The notes beneath the pieces were generated by a model. It was not told where the DNA came from, did no database searches, and worked only from the letters and a program-made list of their open reading frames with translations. Source: Streptomyces sp. STR69 (GTDB lineage Bacteria; Actinomycetota; Actinomycetes; Streptomycetales; Streptomycetaceae). Taken from it: 64,000 nt of DNA. The position numbers were made by a program, and so were the translations under genes. Of this stretch, positions 15,574-22,731 are shown in pieces (positions within the stretch are counted from its first letter, which is position 1; each line of letters starts with the position of its first letter). The stretch lies in the NCBI RefSeq assembly GCF_024519455.1, contig NZ_JALJRY010000019.1, positions 124,001 to 188,000 of the forward strand, written 5' to 3'.

Positions 15574-15598
15574 GACGTCAGCAGTTCCTCGGTGGGTG

Positions 15599-15697
15599 TC
15601 AGCGCTGGCCCTGGTACAGCTTCTTCACGGTCAGCCCGGCGAAGGCGAGGACGCCGACGCAGACCAGGACCAGCAGGGTTTCGAAGAAGATCTCCAC
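15599..15697 (-). CDS. 32-aa single-pass membrane microprotein
   Basis: The GTG at 15697 is preceded by AAGGAGCACTC, a near-ideal ribosome site with a five-base spacing. The peptide begins MEIFFETLLVLVCVGVLAF, then a short basic tail (TVKKLYQGQR). One transmembrane helix of about 18 residues with positive residues after it predicts a C-in orientation. It sits between the nitrobindin-like gene and the three-gene membrane operon, 25 bases before the former. I know of no function, but a good ribosome site and clean coding pattern support a real gene. Confidence 0.7.
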   Translation of the reverse strand: MEIFFETLLVLVCVGVLAFAGLTVKKLYQGQR

Positions 15698-15780
15698 GAG
15701 TGCTCCTTGAGCGATGCGCGTATTCAGGGCCGGGCCCCAGCTTAGTCGGCCGGGGCCCGGTGCTCTCTGCGAGGTGCGGC

Positions 15781-17151
15781 TCAGCCCAGTAGCTGGCTCT
15801 GGAGCGTCAGCGTCTGCTCGAACGGGACCGCCTTCGCCGTGCCCTTGCGGGACTGGACGACCAGCGCGAGGGTGTCGCCGGCCGAGAGGTAGGCCTGGCG
15901 GACGTCCTCGGCTCCGTACGGCTTGTCCTCGGTGTAGGCCGAGGCCTTGACGTTCCCGGCGAGGATCTCGGACTTGACGGTGTCGTCGTAGCTGGTGACC
16001 GGGGCGCCGGTCAGGGCGTAGACCGGGCTGTCGTACGAGATGAGACCGGGCGAGAACAGTTCGTCCGCGGCGATCGCGGTGTCGAACTGGAGCAGGTAGA
16101 TCCGGGTGTGTGTGCCGTCCGGTGTGGTCCAGCCGTCGGCCGCGATGTGCCGCAGGCCCTCGTCGGTCAGCTTCTGGGCCAGTGTCTTGCGGTCGTCGGC
16201 GTCGGCGTACTGCGCGACGAATGCCTTCGCCGGCAGCCAGCCGTCCGTGCCGCGCAGCGACGCGTCGGCCTTCGCGCCCTTCGGCGCCGGCAGGAGCAGC
16301 GCGCGCAGATCCGCGTAGTGGGCGTTCGCCTTGTTGGCCGGGGCGAACGGTCCCGGGCTGCCCGAGGGCAGGGGCGGCTTGGTGATCTTCGGGTAGTCCC
16401 AGCGCCCGTCGGACGCGGTCGCGAGCCCGGGTACGTCCGTCCGCTTCATCTGCGTGATCCCGTACGCCGTCCCCGTCCCGGCCACCGCGAACACCACGAC
16501 GGCGGCAGTCCAGCGAAGCGCTGCGCGCAACACCCGACGGTCCTTCTTGCGCACAGGGGGCTCCGCCCCGGGCACCAGAGGGGGCGCTTCAGGCATGGGC
16601 GGAATCACGACCGGGACAGCGGGCGAGGCCACGGCCACGGCCAGAGCAGCGTCCGGGGTCTCAACCGGGGTCACGTCCGAGGTCGGGGGCACGGTCGAGG
16701 CCGGGGGCACGGTCGAGGCCGGGGGCACGGTCGAGGCCGGGACTGGAACCGCGTCCGAGGCCAGGGTCGGGGTCGTCGGGACTGGAACCGCGTCCGCGTC
16801 CGAGGTCGGGGTCGGGGTCGGGGTCGGGGTCGCAGCCAGAGCCTCGTCCGGCACCGAAGTCGGGACCTCGGCCGGGACCGCGCTCGAAGCCACAACCGGG
16901 GCCGGAGTCCCGTCAGAACTCGACGCCGCGCCCGAAGCCGGTGCCAAGGCCGGGACCGCATCCGAGATCGCAACCGCGTCCGGCGCCGGCGCCGATGCCG
17001 ATGCCGATGCCGGGATCTCGGCCGGGACGGCGGCCGGAACCGTAGCCGAAGTCACCGCCGGGGTCACGGTCGAAGTCACCGCCGGGACCGCGGCCGAAGT
17101 CGGCGTCGGGGGCGCGGTCGACGGCGTCGGTTCCTGGTGTTGTTCGGTCAT
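15781..17151 (-). CDS. membrane-anchored exported protein with long Pro/Ser/Thr/Val-rich N-terminus
   Basis: 456 aa. About 200 residues of low-complexity sequence, including three VPPAST repeats encoded by an 18-base tandem repeat at about 16692-16740, precede a basic segment and one membrane helix (WTAAVVVFAVAGTGTAYGI). The extracellular domain (about 225 residues, ADLRALLLPAPKGAKADAS, then GTDGWLPAKAFVAQY) is paralogous to that of the first gene of the operon. The ATG overlaps the previous stop as ATGA. Function unknown. The N-terminus should stay in the cytoplasm and could be a flexible binding region. Confidence 0.75.
   Translation of the reverse strand: MTEQHQEPTPSTAPPTPTSAAVPAVTSTVTPAVTSATVPAAVPAEIPASASASAPAPDAVAISDAVPALAPASGAASSSDGTPAPVVASSAVPAEVPTSVPDEALAATPTPTPTPTSDADAVPVPTTPTLASDAVPVPASTVPPASTVPPASTVPPTSDVTPVETPDAALAVAVASPAVPVVIPPMPEAPPLVPGAEPPVRKKDRRVLRAALRWTAAVVVFAVAGTGTAYGITQMKRTDVPGLATASDGRWDYPKITKPPLPSGSPGPFAPANKANAHYADLRALLLPAPKGAKADASLRGTDGWLPAKAFVAQYADADDRKTLAQKLTDEGLRHIAADGWTTPDGTHTRIYLLQFDTAIAADELFSPGLISYDSPVYALTGAPVTSYDDTVKSEILAGNVKASAYTEDKPYGAEDVRQAYLSAGDTLALVVQSRKGTAKAVPFEQTLTLQSQLLG
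16692..16740. repeat. 18-bp in-frame tandem repeat
   Basis: Three near-identical copies of GGTCGAGGCCGGGGGCAC within the gene at 15781-17151. They encode consecutive VPPAST units on the minus strand, and copy number may vary between strains. Confidence 0.7.
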
Positions 17152-17990
17152 ACCGCTTCCCCCGTCGTCTTGATTCGATCGAGCTGGCCGGCCATGAACG
17201 ACGCGATCTCCTTCGTGTCCATCGCCTTGGTCCCGGACGCGTTGAGGGTGATCATGACGTTGCTCACGGACGCGAAGCAGACCATCGCGGTGAGCTTCTC
17301 GCCGGCCTCGTTCTTCGGCAGGAAGCACTTCGCGGCTTTGTGGCGCGGGACAGCCGGCCCCTTGCGGAACACGCTGACCGTGTCCAGGAGTTCGTTCTCG
17401 TACGCGGTGATCTCCCGTGCCGCCTTCTCGTCCATCTGCGCCAACTGGACCTCGACGGTGTAGGTGTTGACCTCCTGCGCGGCGGGATAGAGGTAGCTGC
17501 GCATGGCGATGCCCTTGATCTGCTCCCGGTCGATCGCCTTCTCCAGCTGGAGCCGCTCGGAGCGGGGCAAGCCGCTGATCTCCTGCTTGCGCAGGGCCGT
17601 GGCCTCGCGCCCGGTGAGCTCGGCGTCGGCCCCGAACTCGGCGATGTCCGGCCCCCGCACATACCCGCTCGCGCTGTACGGCTGGAGCACCGCACGCAAC
17701 CCCTTGGCCGGCAGCGCCTTCGGCTCCGCCGCGTCCTTGGGGAACTTCCAGACGGGGGCGCCCGCGTCCCGGTCGGCGCCGTTCACGGTCACCACCGTGT
17801 ATCCGACCCCGCCGACGACAGCGAGGGCGAGCACCGCACAGCCGACAACGGCGGCGATACGACGCCCGCGGGCGCGGCTCTCCGGAGTCCCGGGTGCGCC
17901 ACCCGCAGCAACTACCGTCTCGGTCACGGGAGTTGTCGTGAGTGCGGCCGACTCCACCGGCCCGACCTCGCCGAACTGGTTCTCGGTCAC
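17148..17990 (-). CDS. membrane-anchored exported protein, middle gene of the operon
   Basis: 280 aa from the GTG at 17990, which overlaps the upstream stop as GTGA. A 45-residue polar N-terminus, then basic residues and one helix (IAAVVGCAVLALAVVGGVGY), then about 200 extracellular residues (WKFPKDAAEPKALPAKGLRA; helical LPRSERLQLEKAIDREQIKG; FLPKNEAGEKLTAMVCFASV). The ending (NVMITLNASGTKAMD) resembles exported sensor-like domains but not convincingly enough to name one. Less alike than the two flanking paralogues. Function unknown; tight coupling suggests a complex. Confidence 0.72.
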   Translation of the reverse strand: MTENQFGEVGPVESAALTTTPVTETVVAAGGAPGTPESRARGRRIAAVVGCAVLALAVVGGVGYTVVTVNGADRDAGAPVWKFPKDAAEPKALPAKGLRAVLQPYSASGYVRGPDIAEFGADAELTGREATALRKQEISGLPRSERLQLEKAIDREQIKGIAMRSYLYPAAQEVNTYTVEVQLAQMDEKAAREITAYENELLDTVSVFRKGPAVPRHKAAKCFLPKNEAGEKLTAMVCFASVSNVMITLNASGTKAMDTKEIASFMAGQLDRIKTTGEAV

Positions 17991-18778
17991 AGCCGCTCCA
18001 TCTGCCGCTCGGCCAGATCCATGATCGCCTTCTTGGAGACCGGCTTCGTGTCGTCGATCCACATCTCCAGAGCGATGTCACCACGCCAGGCATGCGCCTC
18101 GGCCTGGTACTTGTCCAGGTAACCGGCCTTGTGCTCCGGGGAGTTGTGGACGTACACCATCCCGTCACCGGTGCCGGGGATCGGCCATTGGTCGGTGTCG
18201 GGCTCGCGTTCGGCCCAGTAGTACGCGTTCTTCGCCGCGCCGGAGGCCGCGAGATCCACTTCCTGGCGGTACTGCACGAGCCTGATCTCGACGTAACGCG
18301 TGCTGGTCACTTGCCAGTTGATGACGGCCGCGCGCCGGAACTGGGCCATGCCGAGGTCACCGAAAGCCGTGTCCGGCTTGTCGTACGTCTCGGCGTACGC
18401 GTCCAGGCTCAGCCAGCCGTCCTCGCCCAGGGTGTTGTCCGCCGCCCGCGCCCCGCTCGGCCTCTTCAGCAGGAGCTTGCGCAGGTCGCCGTCGACCTTG
18501 ACCTGACGGTCCTGCGTGGCGGACAGGGGCTCGGGAGCGGGGCCCTTCGCCTGCGTGAGCACGGGCTGCGAGAGCGAGGGCAGCTTGTCGGGTGTGCGGT
18601 CCGCCTGCACCAGGAAACCCGTGCAGGTACCGGCGACGACACCGAGCACCGCGGCGACGGCGATCAGGAGTGTGGTGCGGCCACGGCGGCGCGGCGGCCG
18701 GAGCACCTCTTCGACTGTCTCTTTTTCAGTTGGTTCTTCCGGTACTTCTGGTGCTTCCGGTACTTCTGGTGCTTCCAC
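17987..18778 (-). CDS. membrane-anchored exported protein, first gene of the operon
   Basis: About 263 aa. Start uncertain: the GTG at 18778 follows GTGGGGGACGTT with good spacing; in-frame ATGs at 18808 and 18802 and a GTG at 18790 have no ribosome site. The N-terminus has the repeat PEVPEAPEVPEEP, then RRRGRTTLLIAVAAVLGVVA (membrane helix), then an extracellular domain with LRKLLLKRPSGARAADN and LGEDGWLSLDAYAETYD, matching the domain of the third gene. No enzymatic motif. The three proteins probably act together at the cell surface (inference). Confidence 0.7.
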   Translation of the reverse strand: MEAPEVPEAPEVPEEPTEKETVEEVLRPPRRRGRTTLLIAVAAVLGVVAGTCTGFLVQADRTPDKLPSLSQPVLTQAKGPAPEPLSATQDRQVKVDGDLRKLLLKRPSGARAADNTLGEDGWLSLDAYAETYDKPDTAFGDLGMAQFRRAAVINWQVTSTRYVEIRLVQYRQEVDLAASGAAKNAYYWAEREPDTDQWPIPGTGDGMVYVHNSPEHKAGYLDKYQAEAHAWRGDIALEMWIDDTKPVSKKAIMDLAERQMERL

Positions 18779-18865
18779 AACGTCCCCCACGGACCATGGC
18801 ATGCGCATTCCATATGCGCGCACAGGAGACTCGTGGTCATTGCAGGGAGTTGTAAGGAAGTTGAT

Positions 18866-18871
18866 TACGAT
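18866..18871 (+). promoter_or_regulatory. -10 element of a probably leaderless dsrE-like gene
   Basis: TACGAT is followed by the six bases TCGGTC and then the ATG at 18878. The spacing suggests that transcription starts at the ATG. No good -35 was found at standard spacing. Confidence 0.45.
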
Positions 18872-18877
18872 TCGGTC

Positions 18878-19240
18878 ATGGCGAAGAAGCTCGTGATCAA
18901 GGTGACCGCGGGGGCCGACGCCCCCGAACGCTGCTCACAGGCGTTCACGGTGGCGGCGGTGGCCGTTGCCAGCGGGGTGGACGTCTCCCTGTGGCTGACC
19001 GGCGAGTCGGCGTGGTTCGCGCTGCCGGGCCGCGCGGCCGAGTTCGAACTCCCGCACGCGGCGCCGTTGCCCGACCTGATCGACTCGATTCTCGCGGCCG
19101 GCCGCGTGACGTTGTGCACGCAGTGCGCGGCCCGGCGGGACATCACGGAGAAGGACGTCATCGAGGGCGTACGGATCGCTGGCGCGCAGGTATTCGTACA
19201 GGAAGCGATGGCCGACGAGACGCAGGCGCTCGTCTACTGA
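18878..19240 (+). CDS. DsrE-family protein
   Basis: 120 aa, size and pattern of DsrE/DsrF-like proteins: KKLVIKVTAGADAPERCSQA at the N-terminus, VDVSLWLTGESAWFAL in the middle, and VTLCTQCAARRDITEKDV near residue 82, whose Cys-x-x-Cys-type segment may correspond to the persulfide Cys of sulfur-trafficking DsrE proteins. A role in sulfur relay or only a fold relation are both possible. It overlaps tail to tail by seven bases with the DUF397 gene. Confidence 0.8.
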   Translation: MAKKLVIKVTAGADAPERCSQAFTVAAVAVASGVDVSLWLTGESAWFALPGRAAEFELPHAAPLPDLIDSILAAGRVTLCTQCAARRDITEKDVIEGVRIAGAQVFVQEAMADETQALVY

Positions 19241-19515
19241 GCCTGCCCCTTCACCGAGCCGACGAACTCCGCCCAGGCGTCCACACCGAAGAGGAGGGTG
19301 CCGTGGGCGGGGTTCTTGCTGTCGCGGACCGGGACGAGGGCGGGGAGGTTGGGGGCGAACTCGACGCACTCTCCGCCACTCGTGTTGCTGTAGCTGCTCT
19401 TGCGCCAGTCTGCGGTGCTCAGGAAGTCGTCGGAGACCTCGATGCAGTCGCCGCCACTCGTGTTGCTGTAGCTGCTCTTACGCCACGTCACACCGTTCAA
19501 GTCGATGGCTCGCAC
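19234..19515 (-). CDS. tandem DUF397 protein (Scr1-type module)
   Basis: 93 aa made of two DUF397 repeats: TWRKSSYSNTSGGDCIEV at residue 10 and DWRKSSYSNTSGGECVEF at residue 37, then VPVRDSKNP and the final DAWAEFVGSV that completes one full unit. The first unit is cut short, so it looks like a partial internal duplication, also visible in DNA as a near-identical 40-base repeat. DUF397 proteins are partners of XRE/DUF5753 regulators. It starts inside the 3' end of the upstream XRE gene (19-base overlap). Confidence 0.88.
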   Translation of the reverse strand: MRAIDLNGVTWRKSSYSNTSGGDCIEVSDDFLSTADWRKSSYSNTSGGECVEFAPNLPALVPVRDSKNPAHGTLLFGVDAWAEFVGSVKGQAQ

Positions 19516-20339
19516 GGGACTTCCTCCAACATCCGCAGGATGAACTTTCGCGACTCGGCCGGGGACAGCGCCTGGTCACGCACCGAATCGTACCTACGTT
19601 GAAGCTCCTCAACTGAGGCGTTTTCTTCGATCAGTTCACCGCGGAGGTCGTTCTCGGTGTAGGCGACCGTGCGACCATCCAGCAGCCGCAGGAACTTCAC
19701 GGCGGTGTTCATCAGGCCGTGCGGGCCAACGCTGAACGGCAGCACCTGGATGGTGATGTTCGGGCGTTGCGCCATCTCCGCCAAGTGCTCCAACTGTTCC
19801 CGCCACGCCCTCACATCGTGCAGGGGCGTGCGCAGCACAGCCTCGGAGAGAACGGCTCGGAACGAAGGCGCGTCCTCCCCCTCCAGCAACTTCCTTCGCC
19901 CTCCGCGTGCCTCGACCTGCTGGTCCAGCTCGTGGCTCTTGAGCCAGCCCACAGCGAGCGCCTCGCGCACGTACCCGTCCGTCTGGAGCAGGCCGGGCGG
20001 GGCGCTCACGGCGTAGTGCCACATGCTCACCGCCTCGGCCTCAAGCATCATGTACCGGCGGTACTGCTCCTTGAACTGGGTCGGGTCGCCAACTGCCAAC
20101 TCCCACAAGGTGAGTAGCAGCGGGGCCGTCCCGTAGTACTGGTCCAGCGCCTGTACGACCTCGGGACCGCCCAGCGTGCCCCCTCGCTCCATCTTTCCGA
20201 ACAGTGACGCGTCCCACCGCACCGCCTTCATCAAGTTCCGCAGGGTCAGGCCACGTTCGACCCTCAACCGCCGCAACTCCTCGGTGAACCGCTTCCTGGG
20301 CTCATGGCTGCGTTCCGTGACCACCAGCCGTTGCGGCAT
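19497..20339 (-). CDS. XRE-family regulator with DUF5753 domain (Scr1-type)
   Basis: 280 aa. The N-terminal HTH (RLRVERGLTLRNLMKAVRWD to FGKMERGGTLGG) is followed by a DUF5753 region (FKEQYRRYMMLEAEAVSMWH, YAVSAPPGLLQTDGYVREAL, NITIQVLPFSVGPHGLMNTA), the standard form for this large Streptomyces family. Such XRE/DUF397 pairs (SCO4441/SCO4442 type) affect antibiotic production and sporulation and behave somewhat like toxin-antitoxin modules. The ATG at 20339 has AGGAGG seven bases upstream. The divergent gene at 20506 is a usual partner. Confidence 0.9.
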   Translation of the reverse strand: MPQRLVVTERSHEPRKRFTEELRRLRVERGLTLRNLMKAVRWDASLFGKMERGGTLGGPEVVQALDQYYGTAPLLLTLWELAVGDPTQFKEQYRRYMMLEAEAVSMWHYAVSAPPGLLQTDGYVREALAVGWLKSHELDQQVEARGGRRKLLEGEDAPSFRAVLSEAVLRTPLHDVRAWREQLEHLAEMAQRPNITIQVLPFSVGPHGLMNTAVKFLRLLDGRTVAYTENDLRGELIEENASVEELQRRYDSVRDQALSPAESRKFILRMLEEVPCEPST

Positions 20340-20505
20340 GACGACCTCCTGTGGAATTTGTGGAATTTGGCGCGCCCCGTGCGGAAGTTGAGCCCGTTGG
20401 CGCCGCTTTCGCCTCCGACCTGGGTCATCCTCGTAACACCCAGAAATATACAGAGTAGTTCAACTGTCGCATTCTGTATGGAAGTTACACAAAAAGGAGG
20501 AGCCG
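20340..20505. promoter_or_regulatory. divergent promoter region, XRE module 1
   Basis: 166 bases between outward genes. It contains direct repeats GTGGAATTTGTGGAATTTGG at 20351-20370 and the AT-rich stretch around 20440-20490, probably the promoters. XRE regulators of this class usually bind their own promoter; the GGAATTTG repeat is the best candidate site. Confidence 0.45.
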
Positions 20506-20871
20506 ATGGAAACCGGAGCGCTGCTGTACGACCCGGCCACCGACAAGGTCGGCGAGTACCAGGACAAGTCGGGGCCCTACGCCCTGCTGCGCCCCGTCGG
20601 CGGTGGACGCGAATGGCAGGCCGACCCCGCCTCGCTGCGACCGGCGACGGACCAGGAGCGGCTCAGCGCCGGGGTCCGCGCCGCCAACTCCCGTGCGCGG
20701 ACCGACGGTCCGTTCCTGGTCGCCGCCCCGCCCCGGCCCGTCGACGACTGCGACACCTGCGCGGAACTCGCCCAACTGCGGTCCACCGCACGGACGGAAC
20801 ACGACTACAGCACCGAGACCGACGCGAACGTCCTGCTGCGCAAACACCGCAGCGAGGCCCACCCCGCATGA
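20506..20871 (+). CDS. conserved hypothetical protein linked to the XRE module
   Basis: 121 aa. The ATG follows AAAAAGGAGGAGCCG, an excellent ribosome site. The N-terminal half (GALLYDPATDKVGEYQDKSG, YALLRPVGGGREWQADPASL) recurs beside XRE/DUF397 genes in Streptomyces, from general memory. The middle contains DDCDTCAELAQL (C-x-x-C) and the end VLLRKHRSEAHP, possibly a Zn-binding C-x2-C...H-x4-H. Function unknown. It overlaps the following gene as ATGA. Confidence 0.75.
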   Translation: METGALLYDPATDKVGEYQDKSGPYALLRPVGGGREWQADPASLRPATDQERLSAGVRAANSRARTDGPFLVAAPPRPVDDCDTCAELAQLRSTARTEHDYSTETDANVLLRKHRSEAHPA

Positions 20872-21110
20872 ACCGCCCGCTGCCCCACCAGCTGATCCAG
20901 GTACTCCCGGTCCAGGCATGCCCGCCCCCGCTCATGCCGCCCGTACGCCCGCCGGAACCACCACCGGCCGCACCCGCACCCACGCCCCGGGCCCGCCGCC
21001 CACGACGGTTCCGGACCCCCCGCGCCCTCCGCGACGACGCCTTCTGGACCGGCGTGCTCACCGCGCTCTGCATCGGCGGACTGCTGGTGGCGATCCTCGC
21101 CACCAGCTGA
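20868..21110 (+). CDS. small Pro-rich membrane protein
   Basis: 80 aa. A proline-rich N-terminal half (PPVRPPEPPPAAPAPTP and similar), a basic RARRPRRFRTPRALR segment, and one C-terminal helix (FWTGVLTALCIGGLLVAILA). Topology would be a cytoplasmic Pro-rich tail with a C-terminal anchor. Coupled to the gene before it by an ATGA overlap. No function known. Confidence 0.65.
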   Translation: MNRPLPHQLIQVLPVQACPPPLMPPVRPPEPPPAAPAPTPRARRPRRFRTPRALRDDAFWTGVLTALCIGGLLVAILATS

Positions 21111-21150
21111 CCGCCTGCCCCCGGCAGGCCTTGGTATACGTGGAGGCTTG

Positions 21151-21168
21151 ACTTCAAGCGCTTCAGGT
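21151..21168. promoter_or_regulatory. imperfect dyad, likely MerR operator
   Basis: ACTTCAAGCGCTTCAGGT has a perfect AAGCGCTT centre and partly matching flanks (AC...GT). It lies just upstream of the merR gene, inside a region with a TTGACT -35-like hexamer, as expected of a MerR-type operator. Confidence 0.5.
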
Positions 21169-21184
21169 ATCGGAGGCTCCTCCC

Positions 21185-21640
21185 ATGGCAGCAGCGACCA
21201 GCGAGCAGGCAGCGGATCTGACCGTTCAGGAGATGGCGCGACGGTCCGGTTTCAGTGAGCCCACGCTTCGCTACTACGAGAAGATCGGCCTGCTGGGAGA
21301 GGTCGCCCGGGACGAGTCCAGTGGTCATCGCCGGTACGGGCCGGCGACCGTGGCCCGCGTCGAGGCACTGTCCTGCCTGCGCTCGTCGGGGGTCACGGTC
21401 AGCGGGATGCGCCGCTATCTGGACCTGCTCGCCCAAGGGAACTCCGCGGCGGCAGATCAGCGGGATCTGTTCGCCTCGCAGGCGCAGAAGCTGGCCGCCG
21501 AGATCGGGCGGCTCCAGCTGCGCCTGACGTATCTGCGACGGAAGGCGGATCTGTGGGACGCGCGGGTCCGCGGGGACGCCGCCGCCGAGAACCGCGCGAC
21601 CGAAGCGGTTCTGCGCGTACTGGAAAAATTCACCCACTGA
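21185..21640 (+). CDS. MerR-family transcriptional regulator
   Basis: 151 aa. The N-terminal winged helix is VQEMARRSGFSEPTLRYYEK with IGLLGEV and HRRYGPATVARVEAL, typical of MerR. The C-terminal coiled coil (AEIGRLQLRLTYLRRKADLW) carries no cysteines, so it does not sense metals by Cys; regulators like this usually respond to organic compounds or redox. GGAGG lies eight bases before the ATG. It directly precedes two oxidoreductase genes with a 13-base gap and most likely regulates that operon. Confidence 0.9.
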   Translation: MAAATSEQAADLTVQEMARRSGFSEPTLRYYEKIGLLGEVARDESSGHRRYGPATVARVEALSCLRSSGVTVSGMRRYLDLLAQGNSAAADQRDLFASQAQKLAAEIGRLQLRLTYLRRKADLWDARVRGDAAAENRATEAVLRVLEKFTH

Positions 21641-21653
21641 AGGACTGAATCCG

Positions 21654-22703
21654 ATGGGCACAGACGATCTCACCGCCTCCTCCCCCGGCAGCGGGACGGT
21701 ACTGGTCACCGGCGGTACCGGCCTCGTCGGCGGACACTCGGTCGCCCGGCTGCTGCGCGAGGGGTACCGGACCCGAGTGACGGTCCGGGGGCCAGAGCAG
21801 GAGGCGGGGGTACGGGCGGCCGTACAGCAGGCCGGGGTGGATCCGGCGGACCGGCTGGAGTTCGCCGTCGCCGACCTCGGCGCCGACGACGGCTGGGGGG
21901 AAGCCCTGCGCGACGTCGGTCACGTGCTGCACCACGCGTCGCCCTTCCCCTCCACCGCGTCGGCGACCGAGGACGCACTCGTCGTCCCCGCCCGTGACGG
22001 CACGCTGCGGGTCCTCTCCGCGGCCCGGAAGGCCGGGGTCGCGCGGGTCGTGATGACGTCCTCCTACGCCGCGGTCGGATACACGCCGAAGCCCGGCAAC
22101 CAGTACACGGAGGCGGACTGGACCGACCCGGACACCGAGGGCCTGCCCGCCTACCACAAGTCGAAGATCCTCGCCGAACGTGCGGCCTGGGACTATGCCC
22201 ACGCGCACGGCGACATCGAGCTGACCGTCGTCAACCCCACCGGCATCTTCGGCCCCCAGCTCGGCACCCGGCCGTCCGGCTCGGTCGGTCTGGTCAGGGC
22301 CATGTTGACCGGGCAGATGCCCGCGGTGCCGATCATGTACTTCGGCGTCGTCGACGTACGCGACGTCGTGGACCTGCATCTGCGGGCCATGCTGCACCCG
22401 AAGGCGGCGGGCGAGCGTTTCATCGCCGTCGGCGGGCCGGCTATCAGCTTCCTGCGCATGGCGCAGATCCTGCGGGAGCACTTCCCCGCCGCAGCCGACC
22501 GGCTGCCCTCCGTCGAGCTGACCGTCGAGCAGGTGCGCGAGGCCGCGAAGACACAGCCCGCCCTGCGGGACGCGGCGGCGCTGGGGGGCCGGATACCGGT
22601 CATCAGCAATGAGAAGGCCCGCTCGATACTGGGCTGGGAGCCTCGGGACGTCACCGAGACGATCGTGGCGACCGCCGACAGCCAGATCCGGCGGGGCCTG
22701 TGA
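21654..22703 (+). CDS. NAD(P)-dependent epimerase / dihydroflavonol-reductase-like SDR
   Basis: 349 aa extended SDR. The Rossmann motif is VTGGTGLVGGHSVARLL near residue 17 and the catalytic pair is Tyr/Lys in AYHKSKILAERAAWDY near residue 165, preceded by VVMTSSYAAVGYT (Ser). Downstream, NPTGIFGPQLG and DVRDVVDLHLRAM are family-typical. The closest general match is dihydroflavonol 4-reductase-like aldehyde or ketone reductases. With MerR and the quinone-reductase-like gene it probably forms a detoxification operon. Confidence 0.88.
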   Translation: MGTDDLTASSPGSGTVLVTGGTGLVGGHSVARLLREGYRTRVTVRGPEQEAGVRAAVQQAGVDPADRLEFAVADLGADDGWGEALRDVGHVLHHASPFPSTASATEDALVVPARDGTLRVLSAARKAGVARVVMTSSYAAVGYTPKPGNQYTEADWTDPDTEGLPAYHKSKILAERAAWDYAHAHGDIELTVVNPTGIFGPQLGTRPSGSVGLVRAMLTGQMPAVPIMYFGVVDVRDVVDLHLRAMLHPKAAGERFIAVGGPAISFLRMAQILREHFPAAADRLPSVELTVEQVREAAKTQPALRDAAALGGRIPVISNEKARSILGWEPRDVTETIVATADSQIRRGL

Positions 22704-22731
22704 GCGCGCGCACCTACGAGAGGAACTCCCG

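Noticed and set aside
16660..16760. Possible CRISPR or minisatellite
   Set aside because: The 18-base units are directly adjacent without spacers and keep the reading frame; they are an in-gene tandem repeat.
15781..18168. 795-codon minus-strand frame as a single protein
   Set aside because: The real gene starts at 17151 with an ATGA overlap. The region above is a shadow of the middle and first genes of the operon.
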